Shown here piece by piece: positions 59,862 through 64,000 of a stretch of 64,000 nt of DNA. The translations under genes were made by a program, and so were the position numbers. This DNA is from Clostridia bacterium (GTDB lineage Bacteria; Bacillota; Clostridia; Oscillospirales; Acutalibacteraceae): NCBI GenBank assembly GCA_017399405.1, contig JAFQCT010000010.1, positions 1 through 64,000 of the forward strand, read 5' to 3'. How positions within the stretch are numbered: position 1 is the stretch's first letter; each line of letters starts with the position of its first letter. The notes under the pieces were generated by a model, which worked only from the letters and a program-made list of their open reading frames with translations, did not search any database and was not told where the DNA came from.

Positions 59862-62780
59862 ATGTTTACAGAAGCAGATTTTGAAAGTATGGTGTGTAAA
59901 ACGCTATCCCAAAACGGATGGAAATACATACCAGCAGAAGAATTGCCAAGAGAACACTCCGATGTTCTTGTTGAGTCTATGGTGAAGTCTGCCCTCATAA
60001 GGCTTAATCCTGTTATAGCGGAAGACCCTTCAAGGGCTGATGAAGTTATATATAAGCTTCGTACGCTTATCCTCTCTGCACAGGCTAATAACCTTGTTGC
60101 AGCAAACGAAGAGTTTAAAAAGCTTGTATTTGAAAATAATTCATTTCCTTTCGGCGAAAACGGAAGAAGTGTGTCTATAGATTTCTTTGGAACATTAACA
60201 CCTGAAAGACTTGCTCTCAATGAGTATGTTGTTACAAATCAGTGGGTTTATCCAAAAGCTGAAGGCGGAAAAAGACTGGATATCGTTTTGCTTGTAAACG
60301 GATTTCCAGTTTCAATTGGTGAGCTTAAAACACCTGTTCGAGAAGCTATTTCATGGATGGATGGTGCCGGTGATATTCTCGCTTACGAAAAAAGTATTCC
60401 TCAAATGTTTGTTACTAACATTTTCAACTTTGCATCTGAAGGTAAAATGTACAGATACGGTTCAATTAATGCACGATTAACTGTTTGGGGACCATGGCAC
60501 ACAGAAGCGCATAAGAGTGAAGGTACATTGCTTGATGTGCAGTATGCACTTACAGATATGATTAAGCCTGAAATCATTATGGATATTTTCAGGTTCTTCA
60601 CCCTTTTCGCAACGGATAAAAAGTACCGAAAGTATAAAATTATCTGCCGTTATCAGCAGTTTGAAGGTGCAAATGCAATTGTAAAACGAGTTGTCGAAGG
60701 AAAAACAAAGCAAGGTCTTATATGGCACTTCCAAGGTTCCGGTAAATCATTGCTTATGGTTTTTGCCGCTCAAAAACTCAGAATGATGCCCGAACTTAAT
60801 GCACCCACAGTTGTAATTGTCGATGACCGTATTGACCTTGAAACTCAGATAACTGCAACATTTAATGCTTCTGATATACCAAACCTTGCAAAAGCAACAA
60901 GTAAAGAAGCTTTAATTGACTTCTTTAAAACTGATATGAGAAAAATCCTCATTACAACTATTTTCAAGTTCGGTGAGGTTGAAGGTGAACTGAATGCACG
61001 TGACAACATAATTCTTATGGTTGACGAAGCTCATCGTACACAGGAAGGCAATCTTGGTGAAAAAATGCGTGCCGCATTACCAAATGCTTTTTTCTTCGGT
61101 CTCACAGGTACACCTATAAATAAACTTGACAAAAACACCTTCCGTACTTTTGGCTCAATTGATGATAAATCCGGTTATCTCAGTAGATACTCATTTGCAG
61201 ATTCAATCCGTGATGGTGCAACACTTCCACTTAATTTTGAACCTGTACCGGTTGAACTCCATGTTAACCAAGAGGTTGTTGATGAAGCGTTTGATAGATT
61301 AGCTCGTGAAGCGGGACTTACAGCATCAGAAAAATCAGATGTAGCAAAGCGTGTTCGCATGGAAGCTATTATGAAGTCTCCTGAAAGAATCGCAAAAGTA
61401 TGTGAGCATATTGCAAACCACTTCCTTACAAAAATTGACCCTAATGGCTTTAAGGGACAAGTTGTTTGTTATGACCGAGAGTGTTGTATGCTTTATAAAA
61501 AAGAACTTGATAAGTATCTTGGTGAATATGCAACAACTATTGTAATGGATACTAATAATGACAAAGAAGATAAATATAAAGAGTGGCGTAGGGACCGTGA
61601 CCAAGAAGCAAAAGTTCTTGACAACTTCCGTGACCCACGTCATCCATTGAAGCTTGTTATTGTTACATCAAAACTTTTAACAGGTTTTGATGCACCTATT
61701 CTTCAGGCTATGTACCTCGATAAACCAATGAAAGACCATACTCTTCTTCAGGCTATTTGTCGTACAAATCGTGTGTATGGTCAGGATAAAACAAACGGCT
61801 TAATCGTTGACTACATTGGTATTTTTGATGATGTTGCAAAAGCACTTGATTTTGATGAAAAGAGCATTCAGAAAGTAATTACTAATATCGAAGAAGTAAA
61901 AAAAGAGTTCCCGAAACTTATGGAAAAATGCTTGATGCATTTTATTGGTGTTGACCGTACTGTTGAAGGTTGGGAAGGCTTAATGGCAGCGCAGGAGTGC
62001 TTGCCTACAAATACAGAAAAAGACAGCTTTGGGGCAGACTATCGTGTTGTTAACCGTGCTTACAATGCACTTTCACCAGACCCATTCCTTGATAGGTATC
62101 GTTATGATTACAGATGGTTATCAAAAGTGTATGAGTCAATCAGACCTGTTGATACAAGAGGACCATTGATTTGGGCATCGGTAGGCGCGAAAACACTTGA
62201 ACTTGTCCATGAAAATATTGATGTTGAAGGTGTAAAAGAAGCAACTGAAGCTGATATTCTTGAGCTTGATGCAGACTTAATTGAAGGATTTATTGAAGGT
62301 GCTGAAGGAGCAAAGAAAAAAGCAAAAAAGATAGAAATTGACCTTGTTGCAAAAATTCTCTCACATACTAAGGATGAACGCTTCATAAAACTCGGTGAAC
62401 GCCTTGAGGAACTCCGTGAAAAGCATGCACAAGGCTTGATTACAAGCATCGAATTTCTCAAGCACTTGCTTGAACTTGCAAAAGAAGCCGCACAGGCAGA
62501 GCGTGAAGTGGTTCCTGTTGCAGAAGTTGACAAAGGCAAGGCGGCTCTTACAGAATTGTTTAATGGAGTGAAAAATTCAAATACTCCCGTTATTGTTGAA
62601 CGTATTGTAACAGATATTGATGATATTGTAAGAATTATTCGCTTCGATGGTTGGCAAGATACAAACGCAGGTAAACGTGAAGTCAAGAAAGCTTTGAGAA
62701 GTGTTGTATCAGTAAAATACAAAATTAAAGATAAAGATGTTTTTGATAAAGCGTACAACTATATTGAAATGTACTATTAA
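59862..62780 (+). CDS. hsdR: type I restriction subunit HsdR
   Basis: 972 aa, complete. N-terminal PD-(D/E)XK nuclease: RLDIVLLVNGFPVSIGELKT (Asp, then E-L-K). SF2 motor: motif I WHFQGSGKSLLMVFAA, VIVDDRIDLETQ, motif II LMVDEAHRTQEG, motif III LTGTPINK, VIVTSKLLTGFDAP and QAICRTNRVYG. The C-terminal region is helical and binds the methylase core. It translocates DNA and cuts far from unmodified sites. GGAGG precedes ATG 59862, inside cassette c. Confidence 0.95.
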   Translation: MFTEADFESMVCKTLSQNGWKYIPAEELPREHSDVLVESMVKSALIRLNPVIAEDPSRADEVIYKLRTLILSAQANNLVAANEEFKKLVFENNSFPFGENGRSVSIDFFGTLTPERLALNEYVVTNQWVYPKAEGGKRLDIVLLVNGFPVSIGELKTPVREAISWMDGAGDILAYEKSIPQMFVTNIFNFASEGKMYRYGSINARLTVWGPWHTEAHKSEGTLLDVQYALTDMIKPEIIMDIFRFFTLFATDKKYRKYKIICRYQQFEGANAIVKRVVEGKTKQGLIWHFQGSGKSLLMVFAAQKLRMMPELNAPTVVIVDDRIDLETQITATFNASDIPNLAKATSKEALIDFFKTDMRKILITTIFKFGEVEGELNARDNIILMVDEAHRTQEGNLGEKMRAALPNAFFFGLTGTPINKLDKNTFRTFGSIDDKSGYLSRYSFADSIRDGATLPLNFEPVPVELHVNQEVVDEAFDRLAREAGLTASEKSDVAKRVRMEAIMKSPERIAKVCEHIANHFLTKIDPNGFKGQVVCYDRECCMLYKKELDKYLGEYATTIVMDTNNDKEDKYKEWRRDRDQEAKVLDNFRDPRHPLKLVIVTSKLLTGFDAPILQAMYLDKPMKDHTLLQAICRTNRVYGQDKTNGLIVDYIGIFDDVAKALDFDEKSIQKVITNIEEVKKEFPKLMEKCLMHFIGVDRTVEGWEGLMAAQECLPTNTEKDSFGADYRVVNRAYNALSPDPFLDRYRYDYRWLSKVYESIRPVDTRGPLIWASVGAKTLELVHENIDVEGVKEATEADILELDADLIEGFIEGAEGAKKKAKKIEIDLVAKILSHTKDERFIKLGERLEELREKHAQGLITSIEFLKHLLELAKEAAQAEREVVPVAEVDKGKAALTELFNGVKNSNTPVIVERIVTDIDDIVRIIRFDGWQDTNAGKREVKKALRSVVSVKYKIKDKDVFDKAYNYIEMYY

Positions 62781-62795
62781 GGAGGATGTATCTGT

Positions 62796-64000
62796 ATGAT
62801 TGATAAAACCAGATTACACCTTATATTAAAAGAATATAAAAAAGATTTTCCTAAACTTTTCTGGACCAATAAAACTCAAAACGAAAAGTACAAGTGGGTG
62901 GCGGTAAAGCACTTTCAGGATAACTGGGATATAGATGCACCAGATTTCTTGGAGATGTTTACTCGTGCAACAGCAAAAACAGAAAATCTTCTTGCAGCTA
63001 CGAATTACTTTCCCAGAGGAATGATTATGGCTTTTTGTAAGGTGGCGCCTGAAGAAGTGCGCAATATGTTCAGAGATTTGTTCGATGAAAGTAAAAGTGT
63101 GGTTACTCGTGTTGAAACTTTTATAAAAGAATCTGAAAGACTTCGAGTTAAATATAAACCAGAAGATGATTGGAAAGCACACTATCAAAATACCAATTCC
63201 GTTACAACATATTTATGGCTTCGTTATCCTGATAAATATTACATTTATAAATATTCGGAATGTAAAGCTGTAGCAAGTGAACTTGATAATTCATACAAAC
63301 CAACCAAAGGAGCAAAACCCGAAACGTTGCTTGGCTCAATTAAGCTTTATGACGAAATTTCGGAATATCTTGCAACAGATTCTGAATTGGTTAATCTTAT
63401 GAGAAACTCATTGGATGATACTTGTTATCCTGATGCAAATTTTAGAACACTTGCTATTGACGTAGGTTTTTATATAAGTAGATATTATTCTAAAGGAGAA
63501 AAGCCTTTTATGACAAAAGTTGACCACGCATGGTATGTTGGCGCTGTAATTGATGATGTTGATATGCTTGATACATTTATTGCTGAGGGTAGATGGGAAA
63601 ATGGTTACGAAGATAAACATTTAGATGATGTTTTGAATATGAAACCTGGCGATAAAATTGCAATAAAATCATCATACACAAAGAAAAAAGTTCCATTTAA
63701 AACAAATGGTGCATATGTTTCCGTTATGGGTATTAAAGCAATTGGCATGGTGCTTGAAAATAAGGGTGACGGAAGAAATGTAAAAGTTAAATGGGAAAAA
63801 GTTTTTGACCCTGTTAAAGAATGGTACTTCTTTACAATGCGAAGTGTATTGTGGTACGTTGACCGTAAAGAAGAATTTTGGGGTTATGGGGCTCTTTTGG
63901 ATTTCACTTTTGCAGATGTTGAACAAGATTATGAAAAGTTCTTATCAATGCCAGGATGGAAAGAACAATATGGTTTTGAGTTAACCGATGAGAGTTCTGA
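62796..64000 (+). CDS. McrB-like restriction protein, N-terminal part (partial)
   Basis: At least 401 codons, open to the window end. AAGGAGG lies 10 bp before ATG 62796, 15 bp after hsdR. The visible part has a helical domain (KTENLLAATNYFPRGMIMAF, ESKSVVTRVETFIKESERL), a short WLRYPDKYYIYKYSE segment and an EVE/PUA-like beta domain (MKPGDKIAIKSSYTKK, VKWEKVFDPVKEWYFFTMR, TMRSVLWYVD). This order is what I recall from the N-terminal regions of McrB-type AAA GTPases that restrict modified DNA. The AAA core would lie beyond the edge. It probably adds a modification-dependent layer to the type I system. Confidence 0.65.
   Translation, partial: MIDKTRLHLILKEYKKDFPKLFWTNKTQNEKYKWVAVKHFQDNWDIDAPDFLEMFTRATAKTENLLAATNYFPRGMIMAFCKVAPEEVRNMFRDLFDESKSVVTRVETFIKESERLRVKYKPEDDWKAHYQNTNSVTTYLWLRYPDKYYIYKYSECKAVASELDNSYKPTKGAKPETLLGSIKLYDEISEYLATDSELVNLMRNSLDDTCYPDANFRTLAIDVGFYISRYYSKGEKPFMTKVDHAWYVGAVIDDVDMLDTFIAEGRWENGYEDKHLDDVLNMKPGDKIAIKSSYTKKKVPFKTNGAYVSVMGIKAIGMVLENKGDGRNVKVKWEKVFDPVKEWYFFTMRSVLWYVDRKEEFWGYGALLDFTFADVEQDYEKFLSMPGWKEQYGFELTDESS

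Larger units (their letters stand above)
59348..59884 (+). pseudogene. silent hsdS TRD2 cassette c
   Basis: Opens with the left repeat (S-Q-F-I-E-M-F-G), then another TRD type (VQWKNVLTIVNGKDYKSV, GEYPVYGTGGIMAKASQYL, MGRKGTIDNPLL, LPSTTKADLLNLWINIP), then QSDKSK and a short C-terminal coil. It ends 23 bp inside the hsdR gene, so it keeps the original hsdS 3' end. An internal ATG at 59363 has no ribosome site. It can replace TRD2 of the active gene. Confidence 0.8.

Noticed and set aside
62108-62758. 216-codon minus-strand frame inside hsdR
   Set aside because: Ser-rich antisense shadow of the Glu/Lys-rich HsdR C-terminus.
47674-64000. BREX or DISARM locus
   Set aside because: No PglZ, BrxC-like protein or DISARM helicase/phospholipase D set; the parts fit type I RM plus a separate cassette.

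Overview
The window comes from an AT-rich, low-GC Gram-positive genome. The most likely source is an uncultured gut or rumen Clostridia member (Oscillospiraceae/Ruminococcus-like). This rests on AGGAGG-type ribosome sites, a free-standing Spo0A-type DNA-binding domain, an ANTAR regulator remnant, cytoplasmic BspA-type leucine-rich repeat proteins and DUF6273 domains. The taxonomy is inference; no rRNA gene is present. Nearly all of the window after the first few hundred bases looks accessory.

Left edge (1-6.3 kb): the end of trpB, a headless ANTAR regulator remnant, and a compact integration module (excisionase-like HTH protein, Rep-like winged-helix protein, small orphan protein, tyrosine integrase) preceded by three 76-bp-spaced direct repeats. 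Next come a divergent Fe-S protein/Crp-Fnr regulator pair and a tRNA-Trp gene with its own promoter and terminator. From 6.37 to 15.75 kb lies an island flanked by two copies of a ~185-bp noncoding element with a covarying hairpin. It carries a ribbon-helix-helix regulator, two paralogous zinc-ribbon/TIR/membrane/DUF6273 proteins, an SPFH (band 7) protein with a SHOCT tail, a multi-pass membrane protein and an FRG-domain protein. This looks like a candidate TIR-based defence locus.

From 16 to 47 kb is a mobile-element backbone. It has a ~0.5-kb candidate structured RNA, a hairpin-rich candidate oriT next to a MobV-type relaxase, a DnaB-type helicase lacking its N-terminal domain, a DnaG-type primase lacking its zinc domain, and an operon of a large SNF2-like helicase, a MoxR ATPase and a metallopeptidase/VWA protein. 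A tandem PHP-like protein and a WYL regulator follow. Cargo includes a SUFU-domain protein, LRR proteins, a PD-(D/E)XK protein, a dGTPase/DUF2779 nuclease pair, an SGNH hydrolase, a HEPN protein with a tiny Cys-rich neighbour, a YgjP-like metallopeptidase, a SWIM-finger protein and a 52-aa EF-hand-like protein.

The right third (47.6-64 kb) is a dense defence island. A four-gene cassette encodes a phosphoribosyltransferase-like protein, an ORC/CDC6-like AAA ATPase, an unknown protein and an adenine-DNA methyltransferase. After it comes a type I restriction-modification operon with a very unusual architecture. Its first HsdM is fused to an N-terminal ADP-ribosylglycohydrolase domain and a second complete hsdM follows. 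hsdS is followed by its own tyrosine recombinase and two silent TRD2 cassettes bounded by the same short repeats, then hsdR. The window ends inside a large protein whose visible N-terminal part resembles McrB-type restriction ATPases. The most unusual systems are the ARH-HsdM/shuffling-HsdS operon, the PRTase/ORC/methyltransferase cassette and the TIR-SPFH-TIR-FRG locus.
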